A DNA stretch of 64,000 bases from a virus. Location of the stretch: IMG/VR virus record IMGVR_UViG_3300029911_000017, positions 16,230-80,229 of that record; one strand, given 5' to 3'. Below the pieces are notes generated by a model. The model was given only the letters and a program-made list of their open reading frames with translations, was not told the DNA's origin and ran no database searches. Within the stretch, counting starts at the first letter, position 1. Each line of letters begins with the position of its first letter. Below, one piece after another: positions 23,705 through 32,940 of the stretch. Both the position numbers and the translations under genes were made by a program.

Positions 23705-25130
23705 AAACTACAGACCTGGCTACATTTAAGTTACTGTCTTTAATAGGTATATTCAAGGTTAAAGTATTTCCAGTAGTTTGAGCGATGGACATTACTGCAT
23801 CACCTGTAATAGTAATTTGATTATTATATGGTGATACTCCATTAATAGTTTTTAAAGGTATAATGCTATTCAATGTAATAGTAGGTCCTCCAATAAATAC
23901 AGTGTTTATATTATTCGATAAGTTGTAAGTTGATTGAAAATAAGGAGTTATATAAAGTGTATTAGTGTTGATATTGTATATATTAAAACTAGTACTATAC
24001 ATATTCCAACCATACAATGCATTATTATAGATGAATATCCCTCCTAACCAAGGAACATGTTGATTAGCAGTATAATGTATAGAGTTATTTATAGTTGGAT
24101 CTACTAGAGGGCCTAATAATGTAGAAGTAGCAGTAAGACCACTAACTGTAACAGTATAAATAAAGCTGCTAAAATATACAATACTCGGCAATGTACTATA
24201 ATCTTGTGGACCATTAGTAAAGGTATAAAAAGTACTATTTAGATAAGTTAGTCCTAGAGTATTAGTTATCCCAGTATCGATTCCAGTATTATTAACGGTA
24301 TATGGATAATGACCATAGTTATAAAGACTATTGTTTATTAATACCCAAAGATTAGAAGCATTATCTGTAGTGATACCAGTTATATTTCCAGTTATATTAG
24401 TTAATAATGGTGTAGCTGGAATACTGGATAAATCATAGATGGTAGCTTTATTATATTCATTTAATACTCCAATTAAATGAGAACTTTCATCATAGATAAT
24501 ATCATACACCTTATCTAATGTAGTTTGAGGGGAAAGCGTATTATTTACAGTATTTGCTAGAATGAGTTCCTGGCTAGAGTTAAAAAGGTATGCTTGGTTA
24601 GCAGATAATTCTAAAGTTTGTAGATTTGTAGGTAGACTAGCAGCACTGATGGTAGGGTAGCCGAAGTAGGAGCTAGTGTTATATATTAGATTGTTATCGA
24701 AAGCTATACTTACATTCCCTAATAAGCCATTAATACTATATACTCCATTAGTAGAGGTAATTGTCCTTACCGTATTATTATTGAAAGCGGCATTTAAAGT
24801 AATTATATTACTGTATTTCTTAGCTATTATATCAGATATTAACTGGCCAAATACTAGACATCCGTAGCTTCTATTAATAGTCCTTAGTCTAACTGATACA
24901 CCTTCAGACAAAGTAGATAATGCATAAGCAAAATCATAAGCTCCATCATCCATTAATATATTTAGTATAAGCTCAGTTTCAGTAATGGTAATAGTATTTA
25001 ATGTAGGTACAAAATTATCATAGCTAATAAATGATGCATCACAGAATACTCCATTTAATCCTCCAGCATTGACTAGAGGATATTCAGTATTATTTATATT
25101 TTGCCAGTTAGTTATTCCTATTCCTTGCAT
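23697..25130 (-). CDS. Tail protein of the R-x-YP family, copy 4 (divergent)
   Basis: 477 residues. The N-terminus keeps only NNTEYPLVNAG of the family motif. The central part has repeating strands with NITGNITGITTDN and LTYLNSTFYTF, suggestive of a beta-propeller-like body, and the end carries TINGVSPYNNQITITGD, shared with other copies. It probably presents a binding domain on the tail. Confidence 0.65.
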   Translation of the reverse strand: MQGIGITNWQNINNTEYPLVNAGGLNGVFCDASFISYDNFVPTLNTITITETELILNILMDDGAYDFAYALSTLSEGVSVRLRTINRSYGCLVFGQLISDIIAKKYSNIITLNAAFNNNTVRTITSTNGVYSINGLLGNVSIAFDNNLIYNTSSYFGYPTISAASLPTNLQTLELSANQAYLFNSSQELILANTVNNTLSPQTTLDKVYDIIYDESSHLIGVLNEYNKATIYDLSSIPATPLLTNITGNITGITTDNASNLWVLINNSLYNYGHYPYTVNNTGIDTGITNTLGLTYLNSTFYTFTNGPQDYSTLPSIVYFSSFIYTVTVSGLTATSTLLGPLVDPTINNSIHYTANQHVPWLGGIFIYNNALYGWNMYSTSFNIYNINTNTLYITPYFQSTYNLSNNINTVFIGGPTITLNSIIPLKTINGVSPYNNQITITGDAVMSIAQTTGNTLTLNIPIKDSNLNVARSVVYE

Positions 25131-25131
25131 A

Positions 25132-25953
25132 TTAAGAGTATTGTGGCCAGGTACTATATTCTGGATTAACTATGGTATTAATAGGCTCATAGCTAGTCTG
25201 GGATGGGTTAATAGGAGGTAGATTGATAGGAACACAAACATTAGACAAGGTTATTCCAGGTGTAGTTATAATTAGTTGAGTAACTCCATCTACTACACCA
25301 GTACTTATTACTAATGGAGATATGGCATAGATATCAATATTTCCATTAAGGTTAGGTATTACAGTATTTATACCAGATATTACAAAGTTATTGCAAGATA
25401 ACTGGGTTGAACTTAAATCCCCTCTAGATAATATATTAACTGGATAAAGGACAGATAGATTTAGTTCTGAACCTGTATTTATACCAAGACTAGTACTGGT
25501 CAATGTAATAGCACCCGTCATAGTTGTACCTTTGATAGTTATACCAGTTACTAGAGGTGGTGAGATAATCGTAATAGTGCTTCCTTCAATCAATCCATTA
25601 GTATTGTTAAACGAGAATGTTTGCTTAGGCATGATTCTGGCACTATTCCCTATCGTAACATTTCCTATCACTCCTTCATTAAAGTTATAGATGATTAAGT
25701 TTTGATTATTTGTAGTAATTACACTATTAGCATAACCTATTGGACCATTATTACCTGCAAATGTAATCCCTATATTCCCATTATCAGTTACAATCTTGTT
25801 AATATATAAATCTAAATCTGATAATAGACAACTTATCTTTAAACCTACTATAATATCGGTAGGTAATTTATTATTATAAGAATCAAATCCACCGTTAAAA
25901 TTCCTAAACGGATATTGTCTTAACCAATTGCTCTGTATAAAATTTAATTCCAT
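25132..25953 (-). CDS. Tail protein of the R-x-YP family, copy 3
   Basis: The N-terminus is ELNFIQSNWLRQYPFRNF followed by LPTDIIVGLKI. The 273-residue body is beta-rich with repeated ITIKGTTMTGAITL / FVISGINTVIPNLNGNIDI phrases. Proline-rich at the very end (INLPPINPSQTSYEP). One base separates it from the copy on either side. Confidence 0.7.
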   Translation of the reverse strand: MELNFIQSNWLRQYPFRNFNGGFDSYNNKLPTDIIVGLKISCLLSDLDLYINKIVTDNGNIGITFAGNNGPIGYANSVITTNNQNLIIYNFNEGVIGNVTIGNSARIMPKQTFSFNNTNGLIEGSTITIISPPLVTGITIKGTTMTGAITLTSTSLGINTGSELNLSVLYPVNILSRGDLSSTQLSCNNFVISGINTVIPNLNGNIDIYAISPLVISTGVVDGVTQLIITTPGITLSNVCVPINLPPINPSQTSYEPINTIVNPEYSTWPQYS

Positions 25954-25954
25954 A

Positions 25955-27631
25955 TTAAATTAGCACTATATTCACAGTCTTGCTAGCACTTCCTACTCCA
26001 GAAGTAGTAAAAGTTATGGGATATGTACCACTTAAAGTTGCAGCACAGGTTAGAGTTAAGTAATAATGATTACTATTTACAGGATTAATACTTAAACTAG
26101 TAAATCCAGAACCACTATGACTAGCTGTAACTCCATCAAATATAGTCTGATTAAGAGTTACTGTACCTACTATTCCTGAAACTGCCAAGCTTAAATTTCC
26201 AGTAGTATTAGTTGGATCTAGAAAACCTAAATCAAATGATACTACTTGATAAGCTATAGGTGATAATATGTTACCTGGAACTGAATAGATGTATTGAACT
26301 ACATAAGCTAGTGTGAAGTTAAAATTACTTGGGTTTAAAGGCAAAACAAATCCACTTATCCCAACACTACTAGTAGTTAATAAAAAGGTTGCATCATATA
26401 AAGCAGTTCCTTGATTTAAATGGGACATGCCTGATACTGCCGCTTCTTGTAAAGTCAGTCCAGCTAATGTAGTAGTGGCACAATTAAATGAAGTATTGAA
26501 TAATGGAGCAGTACTGGATGAAAATACTGGGGTAGGCTGAACCTTCTTAGTATTATCTTCCACTAAATAATAAGTTCCACTTACTATAGTAAACTCAGAG
26601 GTATTTAAAGATAGTGATAATGAAGTAGTTATAGCTGAATTAGTAGAATAATACACACCTACAACGATGGTATGATATTGATTAACTATATTAGTAATAC
26701 TGTTGGCCTGAGCTAATATATATGGAGTAGATGGTTGTAGCTGTGCATTTTGAGTTATAGTATAGTTAGTAAGCCAGGTATTATAATTGGTATTAGTTGT
26801 ATTAGCATAACCAGCCATCTGAGTTGTTAAATCTGTAACTCTATTATAGTAGTCAGCAAAATTGATTATATTAGCTGCAGTACATTCGGGGTTACATATA
26901 TTTTGTAGATGTAATCCACTTATTCCTGCATAAGAAGAATAGCAGCCATCATTAGTTAACACAAAATTTCCCGTACTATCAGCTTCAACCTCATTAATAG
27001 TTAAGATTGCACTACTAGCAGGACAATTATCATATTGTCCTTGGCCTAACCCTTGATTAACATCAAAAGTACAAGTATTAGGTGTAGTGGTAAAGCCAAG
27101 ATTTGTTCCTTCACTCAAAGCCAATCCAGTTCCAGGTACTAGTATAGCTCCGGTATCATATATAGTAGTTATTCCTAAACTAGTAGTATTAATCAAAGCT
27201 ATTCTAGTTATATTAGGAGGTAGTAGTTTTACACAAGATAAACAGATTGAACAACTACCATCAAAGGTATAAGTTCCGTAAGATAATCCAGTAAAATAAG
27301 TTGTTAATGCAGTAACGTTAATATCTACATATAATACTTTAGTAGAAGTACTTATATTAAATGTACTTATACAGGCAGGACTAGGTATAGGTACCGTTAT
27401 TGATAAGCTTGCTGAACCAGTGAAATTAAATATCCAGGAAATAGAACTATACACTATTGTTGTTAAGGATAGTGAGGAAAATACACTATCCAGAGCTATT
27501 AATTGAGCATCGACAATAACATTATTAGGCAGAACTCCACTATTACCGCCACTACTCCATATTAATGTAGCTGTATCCCGGAATGGATAGCGAATTTGGC
27601 TACATTCATTTTGATATTCTAAAACCTGCAT
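25955..27631 (-). CDS. Tail protein of the R-x-YP family, copy 2 (largest)
   Basis: The N-terminus VLEYQNECSQIRYPFRDT and LPNNVIVDAQLIA define it as a family member. It is 558 residues long, with cysteine-containing loops near residues 125-140 and 245-255 (CSICLSC, CNPEC). The last 100 residues resemble an immunoglobulin-like domain (TLSGTYPITFTTSGVGSA). The larger size may reflect inserted receptor-binding domains. Confidence 0.7.
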   Translation of the reverse strand: MQVLEYQNECSQIRYPFRDTATLIWSSGGNSGVLPNNVIVDAQLIALDSVFSSLSLTTIVYSSISWIFNFTGSASLSITVPIPSPACISTFNISTSTKVLYVDINVTALTTYFTGLSYGTYTFDGSCSICLSCVKLLPPNITRIALINTTSLGITTIYDTGAILVPGTGLALSEGTNLGFTTTPNTCTFDVNQGLGQGQYDNCPASSAILTINEVEADSTGNFVLTNDGCYSSYAGISGLHLQNICNPECTAANIINFADYYNRVTDLTTQMAGYANTTNTNYNTWLTNYTITQNAQLQPSTPYILAQANSITNIVNQYHTIVVGVYYSTNSAITTSLSLSLNTSEFTIVSGTYYLVEDNTKKVQPTPVFSSSTAPLFNTSFNCATTTLAGLTLQEAAVSGMSHLNQGTALYDATFLLTTSSVGISGFVLPLNPSNFNFTLAYVVQYIYSVPGNILSPIAYQVVSFDLGFLDPTNTTGNLSLAVSGIVGTVTLNQTIFDGVTASHSGSGFTSLSINPVNSNHYYLTLTCAATLSGTYPITFTTSGVGSASKTVNIVLI

Positions 27632-27634
27632 AGA

Positions 27635-28504
27635 TTAGCACTGACATTGGTAGTTCAGTAATGTTGTTGCTTGAGTAATAGCAGCTTGCAGGTTATTTGT
27701 AAAGTTTCTTATATTGATCACACTAGTCTCCAAGCTATTTACTTGAGTAGTTAGTGTTTCTATAGCTGTACAACCCAAACAAGTCTGGCCACAATTATCA
27801 GCAATAGATAAACCGAATTGTGCAGTTGTTAATGCTACACATTGCTCAGGAATTAGCGTAAAATTACCATCTGAATTAGGAGGCACCCCATTAATAGTAG
27901 TAATAGGGATTTGATTGGAAACACAAATTTTATTTAGTCCTAAATCTTCACCAGCATCTATATAGACTACCCCACTACCTAGTCTGAATTGGATGTTACT
28001 ATGACCATCAATTTGTACATAGCCAGTTTGAGTTGAGGTATTGCCTTTAACATCACTAAATGATATCCAGCTAAGTCCTGGATTACTAGGACTATAAACT
28101 CTCATTAATAAAGTTGTAGCAGTATAACTAAAGATAAAGTTTCCTGATACTAAATCTACTAAATCATCTCCTGAACCAATAGTAATATTCCCAGTAGCTG
28201 AGGGGAAGTTTGAACCAGGAATCAAAGATAAATCAGTATTATAGTTAGTTAGTGGTAATGTAGTTTGAAATACCCCCATTTCTCCTAAAGTTTGATCAGA
28301 TATTTCAATAGATAAATTTGTAGGAGAGACAGATACAGCAGAAATATAAAGGCTTAAACTCACTGTACCTGGATTACATAATACCAAATCTACAATTAAA
28401 CTGTTCGGAATAGTAAACAATCCATCCACAGAAGTTCTAGAGCAACCATCCTTAATAGGGTAGTTACGTAGTGAATTCGTGTTAAGATAATCTAATGTTA
28501 CCAT
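27635..28504 (-). CDS. Tail protein of the R-x-YP family, copy 1
   Basis: The start is taken at ATG 28504 because the longer frame would begin with TTG. The N-terminus is VTLDYLNTNSLRNYPIKDG, followed by IPNSLIVDLVLC. Near the C-terminus INGVPPNSDGNFTL precedes a helical end with cysteines (CGQTCLGC and CQC) that may form a small coiled-coil knob. First of five adjacent relatives, directly after a fibre gene. Confidence 0.7.
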   Translation of the reverse strand: MVTLDYLNTNSLRNYPIKDGCSRTSVDGLFTIPNSLIVDLVLCNPGTVSLSLYISAVSVSPTNLSIEISDQTLGEMGVFQTTLPLTNYNTDLSLIPGSNFPSATGNITIGSGDDLVDLVSGNFIFSYTATTLLMRVYSPSNPGLSWISFSDVKGNTSTQTGYVQIDGHSNIQFRLGSGVVYIDAGEDLGLNKICVSNQIPITTINGVPPNSDGNFTLIPEQCVALTTAQFGLSIADNCGQTCLGCTAIETLTTQVNSLETSVINIRNFTNNLQAAITQATTLLNYQCQC

Positions 28505-28505
28505 A

Positions 28506-30701
28506 TTATGCAATTATCCAAAGAACACCAAGTATACCTATGGAATTACTATAGTTAGAATTCACTCTAGCTATTCTGAAGTTTACATATGACCCTCCTG
28601 AGAACGCAGAGGCTGGAATAGTGAAATAAGGATTATTGTTTGAATCAGTATAAATAGTAGTCTGAGTTAAACTAGGGAATAGTGAACCAGGTATACTTAC
28701 ATTAGATAATACTGTAGCACTTGATATGGAAGAGGTATTATAGCTTACTGCATATTCAAATGTAAAGGCAGCCGTACCAGAACCAACCGTATTATTATCA
28801 GTAAAGCATACTAATTGAATAGAGATTGGCGTATTACTTGGTATAGTAGCAGGCACCATAAACTTGCCTACAAACCCCAGCTTTTGATTAACTATAGGAT
28901 TCTTTAGTCTAAGATATGCATTAAGTCCTTTATATATAAAATCTGCCTCTTCTGGCTCAATATCGGCAACTTCTCCGGTTAATGAGAAATTACTAAGTGA
29001 AAGGACTAATTGACCTGGTATATTCTGCGTAACTACTAATCCAGGTCCTACCACTACACTATTTATTACTGGTGCAGTTTGTGTAGTAGTTAATCCAGTA
29101 GAAGTATTATAAGCTATACTTTGTAGTGCAGTTCCATTACCAGTACTTCCTATATTAGTAATAGGAAGTTGTAGCTGTATATTTAAATTCCCTACCGTAG
29201 CAGGTTGACCGGCAGGATTAGTTATGGTTAAAGCTGAGTTAGTCGGTGTTAGACTAGTAACTACACTATCACTAAAGTTAGGATTAAGCTTGGTTATAAG
29301 CAATTGCAAATCTACTGGACCTGGACTTCCTGACCAAGGTACATAATTGATTTGATTTTGAGTCCACCATAATCCATTCTCATCTATAATATAAGCTCCG
29401 TTAGGGTGGTCAGTATCATTTAAGGTCTGTAATATACCATTCATGAAAACCATGGTATAAGCTACTGGATAAGCTGGTAAAGCATTCAACAATTCCAAAG
29501 CATTATCTTTTTGCAGAGCTGTCAAATAATAGGGTTGAGTATTATCTTCTGTAGTTGCAATAATTACTGCAGCAGTAGGAAGATTATAATAGAATTGAGC
29601 ATTAGTAGGCGGTGTGATTAATAGTACTGATTGAGCATCTGAAGCATTAACCCAACCTACTTTATTAGTCATGTCAGTAGTAGCATTTGGATTATGAATA
29701 ATAGTCCAAACATTAGTATTAACTGAGGTTGTAAGCCAGGCTAGTTGGGGAGGAGCACCAATAGCTTCAATAGTATAGTTTAGATTAGTAGTTGTATTAT
29801 TCCATACCATCACTGCTCCGTTATTAGTATTGGGAGAACCGGTTAGTACCCAAGCTAGTTGGGGTGGGTTATTGACACAGCTAATAGTATAATTAAGTCC
29901 ATTAGTAGGATCGGTCCAGATTAAACCTGCTCCATTATTGTTAGCATTAATAGCAGTAGCGGTAACAACCCAGGCTAGTTGGGGTGGGTTATTAACACTA
30001 CTAATAGTATAATTAAGACCAGTAGTAGTATTATGCCATACAAATAAAGAACCATTGTCAGCACTAGGTAATGACGGTGTACCAGCTACTAGAGGAGGGA
30101 CTTCTATTCTATAATTAAAATATAGTTGATTTAAAGAATCAATGTTAGGAGCTAGTACCAGGCTTTCTGAACCAATATAATAACCTACAAATATACCAGC
30201 ACCACTAGGATAGATGGTTAATTTACCAGGCTCATTACTAGAGAGATAAAGTGGTCCAGGTTGTAAAGTCCCTTCAGCTAAACTTGCAGTATCTAGTACC
30301 TGACTAAAATCAATACCACTTATCAATCCTCTTACATAAATATCACCATATACTACAGGACCGGTTTGCCCTTCATATATATCATCTACTATACCAAATA
30401 TAAAGGCAGAGGTAGCAGGAATTAGATGACCGGTACTATCAGGTGAATATCCAGCTTGCGCAGGATATAAGACTGCCTGCCCACTAGAGTTATTAAAGTA
30501 AACTGGTGTGCCTGGAGCTAGGTTACCATAAATAGGTTGGTTATAACTGATTAATACAGTCTTATCTGACTTATTATTCAGCATTTCAAATAGATATTGA
30601 TCTCTATTAGCTAGTGCAGTAACTACAGGATTAACCGTAGCTTGATTCAATATACTAACACCGTCTGTAAATAACGGCACATTTGCAGTCCATGTACTCA
30701 T
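28506..30701 (-). CDS. Large tail fibre/adaptor protein
   Basis: The N-terminal 200 residues (NKSDKTVLISYNQPIYGNLA and PVYFNNSSGQAVLYPA) resemble virion attachment domains. Residues about 210-330 contain three copies of a module ending in N-N/A-PPQLAW; the same module closes the gene at 14116. The remainder is beta-rich to the C-terminus. It follows the baseplate wedge genes and is probably the first fibre attached to the baseplate. Confidence 0.7.
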   Translation of the reverse strand: MSTWTANVPLFTDGVSILNQATVNPVVTALANRDQYLFEMLNNKSDKTVLISYNQPIYGNLAPGTPVYFNNSSGQAVLYPAQAGYSPDSTGHLIPATSAFIFGIVDDIYEGQTGPVVYGDIYVRGLISGIDFSQVLDTASLAEGTLQPGPLYLSSNEPGKLTIYPSGAGIFVGYYIGSESLVLAPNIDSLNQLYFNYRIEVPPLVAGTPSLPSADNGSLFVWHNTTTGLNYTISSVNNPPQLAWVVTATAINANNNGAGLIWTDPTNGLNYTISCVNNPPQLAWVLTGSPNTNNGAVMVWNNTTTNLNYTIEAIGAPPQLAWLTTSVNTNVWTIIHNPNATTDMTNKVGWVNASDAQSVLLITPPTNAQFYYNLPTAAVIIATTEDNTQPYYLTALQKDNALELLNALPAYPVAYTMVFMNGILQTLNDTDHPNGAYIIDENGLWWTQNQINYVPWSGSPGPVDLQLLITKLNPNFSDSVVTSLTPTNSALTITNPAGQPATVGNLNIQLQLPITNIGSTGNGTALQSIAYNTSTGLTTTQTAPVINSVVVGPGLVVTQNIPGQLVLSLSNFSLTGEVADIEPEEADFIYKGLNAYLRLKNPIVNQKLGFVGKFMVPATIPSNTPISIQLVCFTDNNTVGSGTAAFTFEYAVSYNTSSISSATVLSNVSIPGSLFPSLTQTTIYTDSNNNPYFTIPASAFSGGSYVNFRIARVNSNYSNSIGILGVLWIIA

Positions 30702-30704
30702 ATT

Positions 30705-31229
30705 TTAAGAAGCACGAAAAGTTAATCCCCAAGTAATTACTAATCCTTGAGTACTATTATATGTAATAGGGCTAAAAGCAATTCTAGAAAATAGCTTATC
30801 ACCAGAAGAGCTACTCGGAACACTAGCATTGACAAGACCCAAACTAGTAATAAAATTTCCATTAGGTATTGTAGAACCTGTAATATACACACTAAAATAG
30901 ACCAGATTTGATGTATAACCTGCTTCATTTGAATAGTTGGGTGAAAATGTTAATGGTATTCTAGTAAATGTACTACCAAAACTAGTTACCGTATCATTGA
31001 CTGTTACTGTAGGAATAGCCCCTACATTATCATTAGCTACATACATATGAGTAATACCAGTATTAGGTAATCCACTCAATGCTTTGGCTGTAATGTCTGC
31101 TCCACCTAAAACAATAGTGTTCTGTTGTTCAAGTATCAGTTCTTTACTACCTTCAGGATTAACACGCCATATCCGAACTCTACCAAATGCATCTTTATTT
31201 ACAGTATAGGCTTTATCTAAATAGTCCAT
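30705..31229 (-). CDS. Probable baseplate/fibre linker protein
   Basis: A 174-residue beta-rich protein (VRIWRVNPEGSKELILEQQN, then VYITGSTIPNGNFITSLGLV) that resembles small fibre-associated or tail-tip proteins of phages. Placed between the baseplate wedge at 31270 and the large fibre. No catalytic motif. Confidence 0.65.
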   Translation of the reverse strand: MDYLDKAYTVNKDAFGRVRIWRVNPEGSKELILEQQNTIVLGGADITAKALSGLPNTGITHMYVANDNVGAIPTVTVNDTVTSFGSTFTRIPLTFSPNYSNEAGYTSNLVYFSVYITGSTIPNGNFITSLGLVNASVPSSSSGDKLFSRIAFSPITYNSTQGLVITWGLTFRAS

Positions 31230-31269
31230 AATAATGATAATAACAGTTTTATTCTAGCATCTCAATGTT

Positions 31270-32940
31270 TTAAGATGCAATAGTTAAGCTCACACCAGTA
31301 ATTGGTGAAATAGGATTAGTTACAATAACCCGGCTCGGACTCATATCTTTAATCAGCAATCCTGAACCTGAGTTAAATGATACTAAATCGTTAGTCTTTT
31401 GTAGTGGTTGATAAGTCCTCATTCCATCATCGATCACTTCAGTATTCATCTGGTAAATTTCATCTCCAACATTACCAATATCACATAAAACTATCAAGAA
31501 TATATTAGGAGGCAGCATATCCTTTACTGCTTCGAAATATTGTTGAAATGCTGCAACTTGGTCAGTAGTAAAGAACTTTATCCTTAATAGAGCGGCACAA
31601 CTCTTTAATATGCAATTAAATATGAAATTTACTGGATTAATTACATTAACTGGATTTGAATTGGATAGAGGTGGGGATATTTGAGTATTAACCAAGTTTA
31701 AAAATGCTGTATTTTTTAATGATGCTTGATAGTTAGCTACGTCAGTTGGATTGCCTATTACTGGGAAGATAGGAAATCCATTATTATCCAAAGAGATTGG
31801 TTCCAGATCATTATTGAATTGAACTGAATAATTAGCAGAGACTAATATCATACTAGCAGGTAATACTAAAGGAACCAGAGATAATCCAGTAACAGGTACT
31901 AATAATCCTGATTGATGTGTAGGGTCAATTACATATCTAGTTGTAGGCGTAGATATATTAATACCTAATTGTGTCTGCCACCAATTAGCAGTATTTACTT
32001 CATCATATACTTCTACTACTTCTACTGGAACATCACCTATATTCAATACAGAACTTACAATTATACCAGGTTTGATGGTATATGTATTTGGATATCTATA
32101 AGCTCCAGTATTAGTTACAAATACATTATATCCATTATCACTTAATATGGATTGGATAGTTGATTGCTGAGTAATGACCGGCAAGCCTAGACTACTAAGA
32201 GCAATTGCTTTTAGATCATTTATGGTAGGTCCATTAGTAAACATTTGTACTACACTTGCTAATACTTGTTTACCTAGTTCTGAATGAGGGACATCAAGGC
32301 CGAATAAATAACCTATATTGTATTTTAAACTCTCACTATCTATGGCCGCATTATAACACCATAGAGTAAGTAATCTATCTCCAGAATCTGTACCGTCAGA
32401 ATTATAGATGATAGTTGGAGTTACCCCAGGTATGGTAAAAGGGTTTCCATAAAAGAATAACCTTTCATTTATTAATTGAAAGTTCTGACCATTAACCCAT
32501 ACATAGTTAGGATTGATTATCTGATCTACTATAATAGAAGTTAACATCAAGCTATTAGGTAGAATTACACTATAAACATTGGTATCTTCAGGTATGGGGG
32601 CTCCGAATAAATACGGATTCCCCATCACTTCAGCTCCAAACAATACATTTTCACCAAATAATAAGGTGTTATTATCCATTGCCGATAAATATATGTAAAT
32701 AGGATACCAATTTTGATGATCAAATATACTTATCTGTTTACTACTATAACTATTAATCAATTCAAGCATGTTAGTATATGCTTGTTGTGCTGCCGCTGCT
32801 TGCCCAGAAGTCAACCCAGTAATAACTTGTTGCTCACTAAATACTCGCTGCCAGAAATAGCCTAGAGAATTGAACAAATATCTACTATCGGTAGCATTGT
32901 TACCAGGATAAATATCTTGATTGTAACTTAAGAAGCTCAT
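31270..32940 (-). CDS. Baseplate wedge protein
   Basis: 556 residues without repeats. It starts within the stop overlap of the gpJ/gp6-like gene, which is the usual order for the second wedge protein of contractile tails (gpI/gp7 position). Aromatic-rich segments (YFWQRVF, FDHQNWYPIYIY) fit a large structural wedge subunit. Assignment rests mainly on order and size. Confidence 0.6.
   Translation of the reverse strand: MSFLSYNQDIYPGNNATDSRYLFNSLGYFWQRVFSEQQVITGLTSGQAAAAQQAYTNMLELINSYSSKQISIFDHQNWYPIYIYLSAMDNNTLLFGENVLFGAEVMGNPYLFGAPIPEDTNVYSVILPNSLMLTSIIVDQIINPNYVWVNGQNFQLINERLFFYGNPFTIPGVTPTIIYNSDGTDSGDRLLTLWCYNAAIDSESLKYNIGYLFGLDVPHSELGKQVLASVVQMFTNGPTINDLKAIALSSLGLPVITQQSTIQSILSDNGYNVFVTNTGAYRYPNTYTIKPGIIVSSVLNIGDVPVEVVEVYDEVNTANWWQTQLGINISTPTTRYVIDPTHQSGLLVPVTGLSLVPLVLPASMILVSANYSVQFNNDLEPISLDNNGFPIFPVIGNPTDVANYQASLKNTAFLNLVNTQISPPLSNSNPVNVINPVNFIFNCILKSCAALLRIKFFTTDQVAAFQQYFEAVKDMLPPNIFLIVLCDIGNVGDEIYQMNTEVIDDGMRTYQPLQKTNDLVSFNSGSGLLIKDMSPSRVIVTNPISPITGVSLTIAS

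Noticed and set aside
31257-31278. GCATCT/AGATGC hairpin at the end of the baseplate wedge gene
   Set aside because: Only six base pairs with a ten-base loop and no T-run; too weak to call a terminator.
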